A stretch of DNA of 50,559 bases from an uncultured Lachnospiraceae bacterium (GTDB lineage Bacteria; Bacillota; Clostridia; Lachnospirales; Lachnospiraceae), in the NCBI GenBank assembly GCA_949743325.1, contig CATJTQ010000136.1, positions 1 through 50,559 on the forward strand. The letters are read 5' to 3'. A program made the translations under genes and the position numbers. Within the stretch, counting starts at the first letter, position 1; each line of letters starts with the position of its first letter. This document shows positions 16,485-25,249 of the stretch, piece by piece. The notes below the pieces were generated by a model that saw only the letters and a program-made list of their open reading frames with translations, was not told where the DNA came from and searched no databases.

Positions 16485-17795
16485 TTGCCTAAGTTGAATT
16501 TAAATAAATATTACAATTTAAAAGATCGCACATTTTTTCGTAAGCTTGGGCGGGTTGTAAAAGTTGTTGGTTTAACTATAGAATCAATTGGTCCTGATGC
16601 AAAGCTAAATGATTTGTGCAGGATTTTGGTTGATGGTGAGGAACAGCCTGTTTTGGCAGAAGTAGTGGGATTTAGAGAAAAAAGAGTCTTGCTGATGCCT
16701 TATGAAAATGTAGAAGGAGTAGGAGTTGGCTGTGTTGTTGAAAATGTTGGTCATCCGCTTACTGTAAGAGTTGGTGATGAGATGCTTGGTCAGACTCTTG
16801 ATGGTATTGGGAGACCAATTGACAGCGCTGAGTTGGATTTTGGACAACAGTACCCAGTTGAGGCACCGCCTCCGGATCCTCTGAAGAGAGAGATAATTGG
16901 TGAAGTCCTACCTCTTGGTGTGAAAGCTGTAGATGGATTGATAACAGTAGGCAAAGGTCAGAGAATTGGTATATTTGCAGGAAGCGGAGTTGGAAAGAGC
17001 ACTCTTCTTGGTATGTTTGCCCGTAACACAAAAGCTGATATAAATGTAATAGCCCTTATTGGTGAACGTGGAAGAGAAGTAAGAGAGTTCATAGAGAGAG
17101 ATATGGGCGAAGAAGGAATGAGAAGATCTGTAGTTATTGTGGCAACTTCCGATAAGCCTGCTTTGATTAGAAATAAGGCTGCTAAGACAGCTACAGCGAT
17201 TGCTGAATATTTTAGAGATCAGGGAAAAGATGTGCTGTTAATGATGGATTCGTTGACTCGTTTTTCTATGGCACAAAGGGAAATAGGGCTTGCTTCCGGT
17301 GAACCTCCCGTTACAAGAGGATATCCGCCTAGTGTGTATTCTGAGATGCCAAAGCTTCTTGAGAGAGCGGGAAATTCAGATGTAGGTTCTATTACAGGTT
17401 TATATACGGTTCTTGTAGATGGTGATGATTTTAATGAGCCGATTACAGATACAGCCAGAAGCATCTTAGATGGTCATATTATGTTGTCAAGAAAGCTGGC
17501 ACATAGAAATCACTATCCGGCAATAGATGTTCTGCAGAGTATATCTCGTGTAATGTCACAGATTGCCAGCAGAGAGCATAAGTTATTTGCAGGAAAACTT
17601 AAAAGTACACTTGCTACATATAATGAAGCAGAAGATTTAATAAATATCGGTGCGTACAAATCAGGTTCTAATCCTAATATTGACTATGCTGTTGCAAAGA
17701 TTGATGAAGTAAATAAATTTCTTATGCAGGATGTTGATGATAAGGTTGATTTTGAGACAACACTTGGGAAACTGCAGAAAATATTTGCAGAATAA
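16485..17795 (+). CDS. fliI: flagellar export ATPase FliI
   Basis: The 436-aa protein is an F1-beta-like ATPase that energises flagellar protein export. Walker A is GSGVGKST, followed by ALIGERGREVREFI, Walker B VLLMMDSLTRFSMAQRE and the family motif GEPPVTRGYPPSVYSEMPKL. Length is normal. The start is TTG at 16485, eight bases after GGAG; no ATG is available in the first conserved residues. It works with FliH and FliJ, whose genes flank it. Confidence 0.97.
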   Translation: MPKLNLNKYYNLKDRTFFRKLGRVVKVVGLTIESIGPDAKLNDLCRILVDGEEQPVLAEVVGFREKRVLLMPYENVEGVGVGCVVENVGHPLTVRVGDEMLGQTLDGIGRPIDSAELDFGQQYPVEAPPPDPLKREIIGEVLPLGVKAVDGLITVGKGQRIGIFAGSGVGKSTLLGMFARNTKADINVIALIGERGREVREFIERDMGEEGMRRSVVIVATSDKPALIRNKAAKTATAIAEYFRDQGKDVLLMMDSLTRFSMAQREIGLASGEPPVTRGYPPSVYSEMPKLLERAGNSDVGSITGLYTVLVDGDDFNEPITDTARSILDGHIMLSRKLAHRNHYPAIDVLQSISRVMSQIASREHKLFAGKLKSTLATYNEAEDLINIGAYKSGSNPNIDYAVAKIDEVNKFLMQDVDDKVDFETTLGKLQKIFAE

Positions 17796-17815
17796 AAAAC
17801 ATATAAGGCGGAAAA

Positions 17816-18268
17816 ATGGCGAAATTTGTTTTTGAATTACAGAGTATTCTTGATATAAAAGAAAAGCTGGAATCACAAGAAAAAATGGTATATGCAGCTG
17901 CTCAAGCGAGATTGTTTGAAGAACTTGATAAACTTGAGAGCTTTAAAAATAAAAAACTTTTATATGAGTCGCAAATGAGAGATAATGTTTCTTCAAAGCT
18001 GGACATTCAGATATTAAATGAATGTTATCGCGGAATAGAGATAATGAAAGATGCTATAAAAACACAGCAGCTTGAAGTGAGTAAAGCTCAAAAAAATGCT
18101 GATATTGCTCAGGAAAAATTAAATGAGGCTGTTAAAGAGAGAAAGACATATGAGAAACTTCGTGAGAATGCGTTTGAAGAGTTTATGCAGGAAATAAATG
18201 CACAGGAAGGAAAAGCTATAGATGAGCTGGTGAGTTACAATTATCAGTCAGCTTCCAATGACTATTAA
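17816..18268 (+). CDS. fliJ: flagellar export chaperone-like protein FliJ
   Basis: The 150-aa protein is almost entirely helical coiled coil and begins FELQSILDIKEKLESQEK, the typical FliJ N-terminus. FliJ forms the central stalk of the FliI hexamer and links it to FlhA. AAGGCGG precedes the ATG. Sequence identity in this family is low, so position right after fliI is part of the evidence. Confidence 0.9.
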   Translation: MAKFVFELQSILDIKEKLESQEKMVYAAAQARLFEELDKLESFKNKKLLYESQMRDNVSSKLDIQILNECYRGIEIMKDAIKTQQLEVSKAQKNADIAQEKLNEAVKERKTYEKLRENAFEEFMQEINAQEGKAIDELVSYNYQSASNDY

Positions 18269-18286
18269 AGTGCAGGAGGACTAATC

Positions 18287-19039
18287 ATGGCTAAGAAAAA
18301 AAAGAATGTAAAAGCTGTTGAAGGTGAAGAAGAAAAGGGTGGAAGTAAAATTGTAGTTGCTCTTGTAGCTATATTAATTATATTAATATGGTTGGCTATA
18401 TTTGCACTTTGTGTTCGGTGGGATGTAGGAGGATTCGGTTCTTCAGTTTTAGAACCTGTATTGAAAGACGTTCCAGTTCTGAACAAGATTTTACCTGATA
18501 CAGAGAAAGAGAGTCTTATTGTAGATGATAAATATCCATATGCTACCTTAAATGAGGCAGTAGCCAGAATAAAAGAGTTGGAGACTCAGCTTGAAAATTC
18601 AAAGAACAACAGTAATGAAGATACAACTAAAATAACAGAGCTTCAGGCTGAGATTGACAGGCTGAAGAGATATGAAAATGATCAGGTGCAGTTTGAAAAT
18701 TTAAAGTCAGAGTTTTATGAACAGATTGTTTATGCGGATAATGCTCCTGATGCAGAAGAGTATAAGAAGTATTATGAACAGATAGAGCCTGAAAAGGCAG
18801 CAGAATTATACAAACAGGTTGTACAGAGTGAGCAGGCAAGCGCAGAAATTCAGGAGTATGCTAAAGCTTACAGTTCTATGAAGGCTGCACAGGCAGCCAA
18901 AATATTTGAGGCAATGACAGATAATTTGGAATTGGCTGCACAGATTTTAAATGCAATGGGCAGTGATTCAAGAGGAGCAATTTTAGGGGCAATGAACCCG
19001 GATGTGGCTGCACAGATTACAAAGATAATGGAGCCATAA
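18287..19039 (+). CDS. ylxF: MotE/YlxF-like membrane coiled-coil protein
   Basis: The 250-aa protein has a lysine-rich cytoplasmic N-terminus, one transmembrane helix (about residues 22-44), an extracellular coiled coil (about 85-135) and a C-terminal helical domain (about 165-250) with AAKIFEAMTDNLELAAQIL and repeated ILNAM/ILGAM segments like the MgtE N-terminal domain. This is the layout of YlxF/MotE-type proteins found between fliJ and fliK in Firmicutes. MotE proteins in other bacteria act as chaperones for stator components; YlxF itself is poorly characterised. AGGAGG precedes the ATG. Confidence 0.82.
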   Translation: MAKKKKNVKAVEGEEEKGGSKIVVALVAILIILIWLAIFALCVRWDVGGFGSSVLEPVLKDVPVLNKILPDTEKESLIVDDKYPYATLNEAVARIKELETQLENSKNNSNEDTTKITELQAEIDRLKRYENDQVQFENLKSEFYEQIVYADNAPDAEEYKKYYEQIEPEKAAELYKQVVQSEQASAEIQEYAKAYSSMKAAQAAKIFEAMTDNLELAAQILNAMGSDSRGAILGAMNPDVAAQITKIMEP

Positions 19040-19104
19040 ATTTTTAGTTTCTAACTGCGAATAAGCAGATAGAATAAATATCATTTAGGAAAGGAGGAAA
19101 AAGA

Positions 19105-20592
19105 ATGGGCGTACGGGTTGACAATGTGTATAGTGCAGCGGCAGGCGTTATTGAGACTATAACTGAAAATAAAGTTCAGAAAACTCAGAAGGCTTTTGCA
19201 TCATTTTTAGACAGTGCGGTAAAAGGAAAAACTTCTTCATCAGATGATGTTGGCAAGTATCTTTCTTCTAATACTGAGAGTGATAAAAAGTGTGTTAATG
19301 ATAAAATAGCTGCTGGAAATGAGGCTGGAGAGCCTAAACAAACTGCTGCTAAGACAGAACGCAAAGATAAAAATGTCGATTCTGCAAATAAAGCTGATAA
19401 GTCTAATGATAATGTAACAGACGATGATGTTAAGCTTGTGGAGAATGTAGAGGAAGCAATTAAATCAGTTATTGCACAACAGCTTGGGATTACGATTGAA
19501 GAGCTTGAACAGACATTGAATACTATGGGAATAAGTGCATTGGATCTGCTTGATAATATGACGCTTTTAGATTTTACAATGCAGATAAATGGTATTGATG
19601 ATGTCAGTGTTATTCTTACAGATGAAAATCTTATGGCTCAATATACAAATTTAACTGATGAAATTAGTTTTGCAGTGGAAAATATTCTTGACGAAAATAA
19701 TATTTCTGTTGAAGAGTTGACGAATATTGTTGAAAATGTTAAGTCAAAAGAAGCAAATGCTGCAACTGATTTAAATTATGCTGAAGTGCAGGTTAATACA
19801 GCGGCTCAAGCGTCTGCGGCAAAAGTTGATAGTACGGCTGACAAAACAAATTTGATAGAATATGAAGTTAATGAGACAGATGAAACTGAAGCAGATAATA
19901 TAAAATCTGTAGAAGCATCTAATCAGAAAGATGACGGTCAATCAGGTGAAAAGAGTGCATCTGACAGCGGGCGTCAAGATAACGGTAATTTATTCGCACA
20001 GCATAATAAAACGGATATCAATAATGGTATACCAGTTGGAATGAGTCAGCAGAATCAGACTGTCAATACAATAGTTGATAATATCAGCAGTGCGCAGATG
20101 AGTTATACTACAGTTGAAATGGAAGATATTGTAAACCAGATTGTTGAAAGGATTAAAGTAGAAGTGAATTCTCAGACAACAAGTATGGAAATGCAGTTGA
20201 ATCCGGAGAGCTATGGAAAGTTGCAGCTGCATGTTGCAGTTAAAGAGGGAATGGTAACTGCTCAGATGACAGTAGAAAGTGAAGCTGCTCGTCGTGCGGT
20301 TGAGACACAGATTGTTCAGCTTAGGGAAAATATGAATAATCAGGGTCTTAAGGTTGAGGCTATAGAAGTTACAGTTGCCAGCCATGAATTTGACCGCAAT
20401 CTTCAGCAAGAAAGCAATGCCAATCAACAAGCTTTTGAAGAGGAACAGCAAAAAGCCGCAAGTAAGAGAATGAATTTAAATCTTACCATGGAAGATTGGG
20501 ATGAAGATGGTTTTGAAGAGTTATCTGATGCGGAAGTATTGGAGAGAAAAATCATGCTTGAAAGCGGTAACAGAATGAGTATTCAGGCATAG
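19105..20592 (+). CDS. fliK: flagellar hook-length control protein FliK
   Basis: The 495-aa protein has a long, acidic, low-complexity N-terminal part and a conserved C-terminal Flg_hook domain (about residues 345-440) with MQLNPESYGKLQLHV and the sequence leading to VEAIEVTVASHEF. FliK is secreted as a ruler for hook length and switches FlhB specificity from hook to filament export. AAAGGAGG precedes the ATG. The N-terminal region has no detectable identity to a family, as is normal for FliK, and the assignment depends on the C-terminal domain and the fliK-flgD-flgE context. Confidence 0.9.
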   Translation: MGVRVDNVYSAAAGVIETITENKVQKTQKAFASFLDSAVKGKTSSSDDVGKYLSSNTESDKKCVNDKIAAGNEAGEPKQTAAKTERKDKNVDSANKADKSNDNVTDDDVKLVENVEEAIKSVIAQQLGITIEELEQTLNTMGISALDLLDNMTLLDFTMQINGIDDVSVILTDENLMAQYTNLTDEISFAVENILDENNISVEELTNIVENVKSKEANAATDLNYAEVQVNTAAQASAAKVDSTADKTNLIEYEVNETDETEADNIKSVEASNQKDDGQSGEKSASDSGRQDNGNLFAQHNKTDINNGIPVGMSQQNQTVNTIVDNISSAQMSYTTVEMEDIVNQIVERIKVEVNSQTTSMEMQLNPESYGKLQLHVAVKEGMVTAQMTVESEAARRAVETQIVQLRENMNNQGLKVEAIEVTVASHEFDRNLQQESNANQQAFEEEQQKAASKRMNLNLTMEDWDEDGFEELSDAEVLERKIMLESGNRMSIQA

Positions 20593-20609
20593 AAAGGGAG
20601 GTATTTTAT

Positions 20610-21368
20610 ATGGCATATTCAGCAGTAGTTGAAGATGGTAAAATTGTAGATACAAGATCACAAGCTGTCTCAGATTCTACTATTAAAAAAAGTAATTCAA
20701 CAGGTTCTCTGGATAAGGAAGCGTTTTTGCAGCTGCTTGTTGCACAGATGCAGTATCAGGATCCGTTAGAGCCTATGGATAACACAGAATATGTTTCACA
20801 GCTAGCAACATTCTCTGAATTAGAGGCTATGAACAATTTAAATGATTCAATGGGCTTTTCAAGAGCTGCACAGTTAGTTGGTAAAAATGTACTTGTGCGT
20901 ACAACATCCAAAACAACAGGTGAGACATATATGACTCAAGGTGTTGTCGATTATGTTGTATATGAGAATGGTGAAGCTTACTTGGCAATTAAGGATGAAC
21001 TTTTCGCGCTGGATGATTTAGATACAGTAATTTCTGATGAATATTGGGAAGAGTTTAAAAAAGATCACGAGACAAGTGCTCCTGTTACAAGCGTTAGGGA
21101 ACTTATGGAAGAAATTGCAAAACTCCCTAAGGAAGATGAAGTAACAGAGGATGATGAAAAGGCAATTAAAGCGGCAAGAGAAAAATATAATTCACTCAGT
21201 GAAGAGGATAAGGCTTTAGTTGACAATGAAGCATTGTATTACTTGATTAGGGCAGAGGCAGCGCTTGCAAAACTGTTGGGAGATAAAGGACAGCAGGGCG
21301 GAACAGACGATGCCGGTACAGAAGATAAAGATTCAGAGGAAGAAAAGACTGAGCCGGAAACAGTTTAG
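20610..21368 (+). CDS. flgD: flagellar hook-capping protein FlgD with a C-terminal helical extension
   Basis: Residues about 35-90 carry the FlgD signature (EAFLQLLVAQMQYQDPLEPM and FSELEAMNNL), needed for hook polymerisation. Residues about 90-145 form a beta-rich domain as in other FlgD proteins. From about residue 160 the protein continues into a charged helical segment with the pattern SVRELMEEIAKLP...AAREKYNSLSEEDKALV, then an acidic tail. That segment looks like a helical module of Gram-positive cell-surface proteins, not the usual end of FlgD. The total of 252 aa is long for a Firmicute FlgD. AAGGGAGG precedes the ATG. The extension may bind wall or other hook components; that is inference. 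Confidence 0.92.
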   Translation: MAYSAVVEDGKIVDTRSQAVSDSTIKKSNSTGSLDKEAFLQLLVAQMQYQDPLEPMDNTEYVSQLATFSELEAMNNLNDSMGFSRAAQLVGKNVLVRTTSKTTGETYMTQGVVDYVVYENGEAYLAIKDELFALDDLDTVISDEYWEEFKKDHETSAPVTSVRELMEEIAKLPKEDEVTEDDEKAIKAAREKYNSLSEEDKALVDNEALYYLIRAEAALAKLLGDKGQQGGTDDAGTEDKDSEEEKTEPETV

Positions 21369-21406
21369 TTAGAGCGACATTAAGAAGAGTATTTTTGGAG
21401 AGGAAG

Positions 21407-21808
21407 ATGAGTATGCAAATTGAAAATGGACGCTTCTCATCAATACAGCAGGTAACAGGGAAGTACCTTAACCCCAAACCAGACAGCCGGCGTGTTGAAA
21501 ATAATCAGGAAGAGACTTTTCAGCAGGTTCTTCAGAGAAAAGTTGATATTGCAGAGGGCTTAAAGTTTTCAAAGCATGCCAATATGCGGATTAACAATAG
21601 ACAGATTACAATATCTGATGAACAGATGAAGCGGCTGCAGGACGGCGCTAACAGAGCCGGTGAAAAGGGAATAAAAGAATCCCTTGTGCTTGTAGATTCA
21701 TTGGCATTTATTGTAAATACTAAGCAGAATACTGTGATAACAGCTATGAATCAAAATGAAGCGAATGAGAATATTTATACAAATATTGATGGAGCAGTAA
21801 TTATTTAG
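21407..21808 (+). CDS. flagellar operon protein, TIGR02530-like
   Basis: The 133-aa protein resembles the family of small proteins encoded between flgD and flgE in many Firmicutes (TIGR02530, flg_new). The conserved centre is LKFSKHANMRINNRQITISD, followed by an alternating Lys/Leu/Val region (ESLVLVDSLAFIVNTKQNTVITAMN). Its function is unknown; it is probably needed for hook assembly because it always travels with flgD and flgE. GGAGAGGAAG precedes the ATG at 21407; ATG at 21413 is an equally possible start. An in-frame TTG at 21395 overlaps the ribosome binding site. Confidence 0.83.
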   Translation: MSMQIENGRFSSIQQVTGKYLNPKPDSRRVENNQEETFQQVLQRKVDIAEGLKFSKHANMRINNRQITISDEQMKRLQDGANRAGEKGIKESLVLVDSLAFIVNTKQNTVITAMNQNEANENIYTNIDGAVII

Positions 21809-21831
21809 CCGGACCTTATAAAGGAGGCGAT

Positions 21832-21855
21832 TGTCTCTGAATGACAGAGGAGACA
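21832..21855 (+). promoter_or_regulatory. hairpin in the flgE leader
   Basis: TGTCTCTG (21832-21839) pairs with CAGAGGAGACA (21845-21855, one bulged G), leaving a five-base loop. An AAGGAGG that serves no obvious gene sits just upstream, and the real flgE site (AGGAGG) is about 25 bases downstream. It may mark mRNA processing or translation control between the two genes. Confidence 0.35.
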
Positions 21856-21893
21856 GCTGCTCATAGCCATAAATAATAGGAGGAAAATGCGCT

Positions 21894-23315
21894 ATGATGA
21901 GATCATTGTTTGCTGGTGTTTCAGGTCTTAGGACACATCAGACAAAAATGGACGTTATTGGTAATAATATTGCCAATGTTAATACAGTAGGTTTTAAATC
22001 ACAAAGTGTTACATTTCAGGAGCTTTTATATGAGACGACACAGTCTGCGTCAGGTCCTAATGGAGATACCGGACGAGGCGGTACAAATGCAAAGCAGATA
22101 GGTCTTGGTGTTACTCAAGGTGCGATTAATACAGCTATAACTACCCAAGGTGCAAGCCAGACAACAGGAAATCCATTTGATATTCGTATTTCAGGAGAGA
22201 ATTTCTTTATTGTAAATGATGGTTCCAGTAATTTCTTTACCAGAGCCGGAGCTTTTACAGTAGATAGTGTTGGTAACTTGGTAATGACAACAAATGGTTA
22301 CAAGGTTATGGGCTGGCAGCCGGATCCTGTAGATCCTACAATTGTAAAACAGGATACAGTTTCTCCGATTAGAATTACTACACCTGAAAATTTGTCTGTT
22401 CCGCCTTCACCTACAACTTATGCTATGGCAAGCGGTATTATAGATAAACATAATAAGAGCCTTAATGCACAGGGCGGAGCATCATATAACTTGAATTTCT
22501 ATGATAACTTAGGTTATGCATATGCAGCTAAGTTCAGCATTGAAATTAAGGATGCTGATTTGGGACAGTATACTATTACACTTAAAGATATTATGAATTC
22601 TGAGGGTGATTCTATTGTACCAGAAGGAAGCGATATAACAGATTTGGTTGATTTTGGTACAGACGGCCGTTCAGATTTACAGTATGATAAAGATAAAGGT
22701 TTCTTCATTAATGTCAATGGAACTCATGAGGAGATTGATGTAAACGGAAATCCAATACAGGTAAATAATCTTACAACTATGATGCATTTTAAAACACCTG
22801 CAGAAGGTTTTCAATATGCAAATGGTGCAGATCTTGGACATTTCTCAGATGTTGAGATTGATTTCTCAACAACTAACAATTATGATAACAGCGGAACAAG
22901 TACATTTGGTATGGATGCTGGTGATGCAGAAGGAAATTTTGCCGGTAAGCAGATGGGTAATATGACAGGTGTTAGTATTACTACAAGCGGTATGATCTAT
23001 GGAACATATGATAACGGTGATAAAAAACTGTTGGGACAGATTGCAACAGCATCTTTTGCAAATGCAGCAGGTCTAGCAAAAGTAGGAGAGAACTTGTATG
23101 AGGAAACTCTTAACTCAGGTGTATTTGATGGAATAGGTGTAGACGTTACAGCAGACGGCGGAAGTATGTCAACTGGTGTACTAGAGATGTCAAATGTTGA
23201 CTTGTCTTCAGAGTTTACGGAAATGATTACTACACAGAGAGGTTTCCAGGCCAATTCAAGAATAATAACTACATCAGATACAATGTTAGAGGAATTAGTT
23301 AACTTGAAGAGATAA
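21894..23315 (+). CDS. flgE: flagellar hook protein FlgE
   Basis: The 473-aa protein has the axial-protein N-terminal signature (MDVIGNNIANVNTVGFKSQS), a long variable central domain, and the C-terminal signature ending ITTSDTMLEELVNLKR. FlgE forms the hook, the flexible joint between rod and filament. Length is large for a Firmicute hook protein but the extra sequence is in the exposed central domain. AGGAGG precedes the first of two adjacent ATG codons; the second ATG at 21897 is equally possible. It follows flgD and precedes flbD/motAB. Confidence 0.94.
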   Translation: MMRSLFAGVSGLRTHQTKMDVIGNNIANVNTVGFKSQSVTFQELLYETTQSASGPNGDTGRGGTNAKQIGLGVTQGAINTAITTQGASQTTGNPFDIRISGENFFIVNDGSSNFFTRAGAFTVDSVGNLVMTTNGYKVMGWQPDPVDPTIVKQDTVSPIRITTPENLSVPPSPTTYAMASGIIDKHNKSLNAQGGASYNLNFYDNLGYAYAAKFSIEIKDADLGQYTITLKDIMNSEGDSIVPEGSDITDLVDFGTDGRSDLQYDKDKGFFINVNGTHEEIDVNGNPIQVNNLTTMMHFKTPAEGFQYANGADLGHFSDVEIDFSTTNNYDNSGTSTFGMDAGDAEGNFAGKQMGNMTGVSITTSGMIYGTYDNGDKKLLGQIATASFANAAGLAKVGENLYEETLNSGVFDGIGVDVTADGGSMSTGVLEMSNVDLSSEFTEMITTQRGFQANSRIITTSDTMLEELVNLKR

Positions 23316-23342
23316 ATGTAATTAAATTAAAAATCAATCTTT

Positions 23343-23368
23343 GTGGGGCAGCTGTAAAGCTGCTCCGC
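23343..23368 (+). promoter_or_regulatory. strong stem-loop behind flgE, without U tract
   Basis: Bases 23343-23353 and 23358-23368 form 11 consecutive pairs (two of them G-U) with a four-base loop GTAA. There is no T run downstream, so complete termination is unlikely; it may protect the 3' end of a processed flgE mRNA or reduce read-through into flbD-motAB. A weaker imperfect hairpin follows near 23380-23410. Confidence 0.55.
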
Positions 23369-23419
23369 AGAGTGAATAACTTAAGAAAATACTTGTCTTA
23401 TAAGTTATGAGGTGTTAAA

Positions 23420-23620
23420 ATGATAGAGTTGACAAAACTTAATGACAAAATTTTTATGTTAAATCCGGATTTGATAGAAACTGTCGAAGAAACACCGGAT
23501 ACAGTCATAACATTGGTCTCCGGAAAAAAAATAATTGTAAAAGAAAGTAGACAAGAGGTTAAAAATTTAGTAATATCATATAGAAAGATAATTTTTTCTA
23601 GGATGTTCGAAGAAGATTAG
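23420..23620 (+). CDS. flbD: FlbD/SwrD-family flagellar protein
   Basis: The 66-aa protein matches the FlbD (SwrD/YlzI) family: it begins MIELTKLNDKIFMLNPDLIE and has the second conserved element DTVITLVSGKKIIVKES. In B. subtilis SwrD raises flagellar torque, and it lies next to the stator or fliL genes. Here it directly precedes motA, which fits a stator-related role. GAGGTG lies upstream of the ATG. Confidence 0.9.
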   Translation: MIELTKLNDKIFMLNPDLIETVEETPDTVITLVSGKKIIVKESRQEVKNLVISYRKIIFSRMFEED

Positions 23621-23638
23621 ATAGGGTAGGTGGAAATT

Positions 23639-24445
23639 TTGGATATAGCATCATTAATTGGTATTATAGCGGGTATAGCATTGATTATTTATGGTATTGC
23701 TTCCGGTGACAGCGGAGTTGCAGCTCTGGGAGATTTCGTTGACGGTCAGTCTATAATCATTACACTTGGTGGAACATTTACTGCTGTTTTGACGGGGTAC
23801 ACATTAAAGGACTACATAAACAACCTGAAGGGGTTTACAATGATTTTCAAATCATCACCTCTTGATGTTACAGGTATGATTACGAATATTATCGGGCTCT
23901 CCAATGTGGCTCGTAAAGAAGGTTTGCTTGCATTGGAAGAAGCGGCGAATGAAATAGATGATTCATTTTTAAAAAAGGGCATTTTACTTATAGTCGATGG
24001 TACGGATCCAGAATTAGTCCGTGCGATTTTAGAGACTGAGATGATTAGTATAGAGGGAAGGCATAAAAATGTTATGGGCTTTTGGGAGGATATAGCTTCC
24101 ATGGGTCCTGCATGGGGTATGATTGGTACCCTGATTGGTCTTGTTAATATGCTTAAGCATTTGGACGATGCTTCGGCAATCGGACCGGCTATGGCGGTTG
24201 CTTTGCTGACAACTTTGTATGGTTCGATGCTTGCTAACTGGATAGGTATACCGGCAGCAAATAAGCTTAAACATAATAATGCAGATGAGATGCAGCTTAA
24301 AGAAGTTATGATTGAAGGTCTGTTATCCATTCAGGCTGGTGAAAATCCTCGTGTAATTGAGGAGAAGCTTAAATCATTCTTATCACCTAAAGTAAGAGAA
24401 CAGCTAAGTGGTGAAAATGGTGGAGGTGATGAGGCAGATGGCTAA
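23639..24445 (+). CDS. motA: flagellar stator protein MotA
   Basis: The 268-aa protein has the MotA/PomA layout: two N-terminal transmembrane helices, a cytoplasmic domain (about residues 60-145) and two further helices around 148-205 with MGPAWGMIGTLIGLVNMLKH and LLTTLYGSMLANWI. With MotB it forms the ion-driven stator. I chose the TTG at 23639 over the GTG at 23630 because MDIASLIGII matches the family N-terminus and GGTAGGTGG lies about six bases upstream. Which ion is used cannot be decided by eye. motA and motB lie inside the fla/che operon, unlike in B. subtilis. Confidence 0.93.
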   Translation: MDIASLIGIIAGIALIIYGIASGDSGVAALGDFVDGQSIIITLGGTFTAVLTGYTLKDYINNLKGFTMIFKSSPLDVTGMITNIIGLSNVARKEGLLALEEAANEIDDSFLKKGILLIVDGTDPELVRAILETEMISIEGRHKNVMGFWEDIASMGPAWGMIGTLIGLVNMLKHLDDASAIGPAMAVALLTTLYGSMLANWIGIPAANKLKHNNADEMQLKEVMIEGLLSIQAGENPRVIEEKLKSFLSPKVREQLSGENGGGDEADG

Positions 24446-25232
24446 AAAAAAGCAAGAAGAACCACCGAAGGGCTCTCCCGCATGGATGAGTACTTTTTCA
24501 GATTTAATGAATCTTCTGTTATGTTTTTTTGTTTTGCTTTTTTCAATGTCAACTGTAGATGCAGAGCAGTTTGAGTTAGTGGCTGCTTCATTATCTAACA
24601 GTTTTAGTATCTTGCCGGCTGGTGGTTCGGCTATAGGTGATGGGACTCTAGTAGCAAATGGTATTAGTCAATTAAATAATTTAGCCGAATATGTCCAGAA
24701 TATGGGTGTCTCTATGGACGAAGCTGAAGATAAAGAACTTGAAGAAGAAATTGAAGAGATTAAATTGGAACAGTCAGAAGCAATGGCTGAACAGATAGAG
24801 GAATATGTTGAAGAGCAGAATATGCAGGAATATATCGAGATTGATTTTAATTCTCAATATGTTCTGCTGACATTGAATGGTTCTGTGCTGTTTGATTCCG
24901 GTTCATCTGATTTGCGGGAAGATGCAGTTCCATTAATTGATTCTATAGGCAATATGCTTTTAGAATACACAGATAATATTATCGAGATAGAAGGTCATAC
25001 CGATAATGTTCCGATTCATAATGCGAAGTATGAAAGCAATAATGTTCTTTCATCATATCGTGCTCTTTCAGTTGCTGAGTATTTTATTAATAATAAAAAC
25101 ATTGATCCAACAAAGTTAAAATATTCAGGCAGAGGCGAATATATCCCCGTTGCTGATAATGCCACATCAGATGGCAGGGCGTTGAATCGGCGTGTGGAAA
25201 TAAAAATATATAATGAACTTAGTTCTAATTGA
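24438..25232 (+). CDS. motB: flagellar stator protein MotB
   Basis: The 264-aa protein has a basic N-terminus, one transmembrane helix containing the essential aspartate (Asp22 in STFSDLMNLLLCFFVLLF), an acidic linker, and a C-terminal OmpA/MotB peptidoglycan-binding domain (about residues 135-260, with IEGHTDNVPI and NRRVEIKIY). It anchors the stator to the cell wall. The ATG at 24438 lies nine bases after GGAGGTGA and overlaps the motA stop by eight bases. Confidence 0.95.
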   Translation: MAKKKQEEPPKGSPAWMSTFSDLMNLLLCFFVLLFSMSTVDAEQFELVAASLSNSFSILPAGGSAIGDGTLVANGISQLNNLAEYVQNMGVSMDEAEDKELEEEIEEIKLEQSEAMAEQIEEYVEEQNMQEYIEIDFNSQYVLLTLNGSVLFDSGSSDLREDAVPLIDSIGNMLLEYTDNIIEIEGHTDNVPIHNAKYESNNVLSSYRALSVAEYFINNKNIDPTKLKYSGRGEYIPVADNATSDGRALNRRVEIKIYNELSSN

Positions 25233-25249
25233 AAAGGGAGTTGAAAAAA

